Assembly: GCA_037074765.1 (NCBI GenBank)
Contig: JBAMDO010000182.1
Span: 1-64,000 of the forward strand
Direction of reading: 5' to 3'
Origin: Mansonella perstans
Taxonomy: Eukaryota; Nematoda; Chromadorea; Rhabditida; Onchocercidae
DNA length: 64,000 nucleotides
Part shown: positions 63,847 through 64,000 of the stretch, piece by piece
Numbering within the stretch: the stretch's first letter is position 1
How the letters are laid out: each line of letters begins with the position of its first letter
The notes under the pieces: generated by a model
The model's input: only the letters and a program-made list of their open reading frames with translations
The model's database searches: none
What the model was told of the DNA's origin: nothing
Made by a program: the position numbers and the translations under genes

Positions 63847-64000
63847 GTAAGTTTTTTTCTTTTGTTGGGAACTGAATATTTTTGTATTCTTTAGCTGTAA
63901 AGCTTAGGAAAGAAAAGGCGCTGATGAACCAACAAAGTCATCAACAGGAAGATCAAATTTAGGCATTATATTATGTTCGCTTGCTTTGCTTTTTGCCATT

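Noticed and set aside
1..64000. CRISPR arrays, operons, bacterial-type promoters, tRNA or rRNA genes
   Set aside because: Eukaryotic intron-containing genes throughout. No cloverleaf with A/B boxes, no rRNA and no spacer array was seen by eye; a tRNA could be missed without a computed scan.

Overview
The window is AT-rich nuclear DNA (repeat-laden, with long poly-A/poly-T and microsatellite tracts) from a nematode. It has small exons, phase-consistent GT-AG introns with TTTCAG-like acceptors, and a dynamin very close to Caenorhabditis DYN-1. It also holds a secreted serpin, KCNQ and BTB-type genes and decayed BEL/Pao retroelement fragments. A filarial or other spirurid worm is the best guess; nothing in the window fixes the species.

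Layout. 1-8918: no convincing gene, only AT-rich sequence with an AATGATTTG-type repeat, a poly-A run and a ~400-bp GAAT-family microsatellite. 8919-23085 (+): a 17-exon KCNQ/KQT voltage-gated potassium channel, read from S1 through the C-terminal assembly coiled coil; the exon carrying the start codon was not securely found. 23086-26900: a ~93-bp tandem repeat, then a more GC-rich pocket of broken reading frames, one of which resembles the I-BAR (IMD) domain of MIM/IRSp53 proteins. 26923-29140 (-): an intact seven-exon secreted serpin of 410 residues. Two decayed copies of its 5' exons lie upstream at 30.2-31.1 kb, and a foldback element follows at 31.3 kb.

33.8-40.1 kb is a graveyard and fast-evolving zone. 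It holds gag- and pol-like BEL/Pao fragments, a broken BTB-domain gene, a two-exon Cys-rich zinc-binding fragment and a 115-bp dispersed direct repeat. 40.1-44.2 kb is empty. 44266-47330 (+): a six-exon gene, every splice junction in phase, for a predicted secreted precursor. It has a signal peptide, a pro-region and an RKRR cleavage site, followed by a ~119-residue eight-cysteine mature domain whose pattern resembles IL-17-family cytokines. This is the most interesting item in the window. 47.3-58.1 kb holds no recognisable gene. 58165-63846 (+): the first 13 exons (592 codons) of a classical dynamin (dyn-1 orthologue), running off the window inside the PH domain.

The genes do not form an operon or pathway. 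The channel and dynamin are housekeeping or neuronal genes. The serpin and the IL-17-like protein are both secreted and could act extracellularly, on host or self. All gene models come from reading splice signals and frame by eye; no alignment or transcript data were used.
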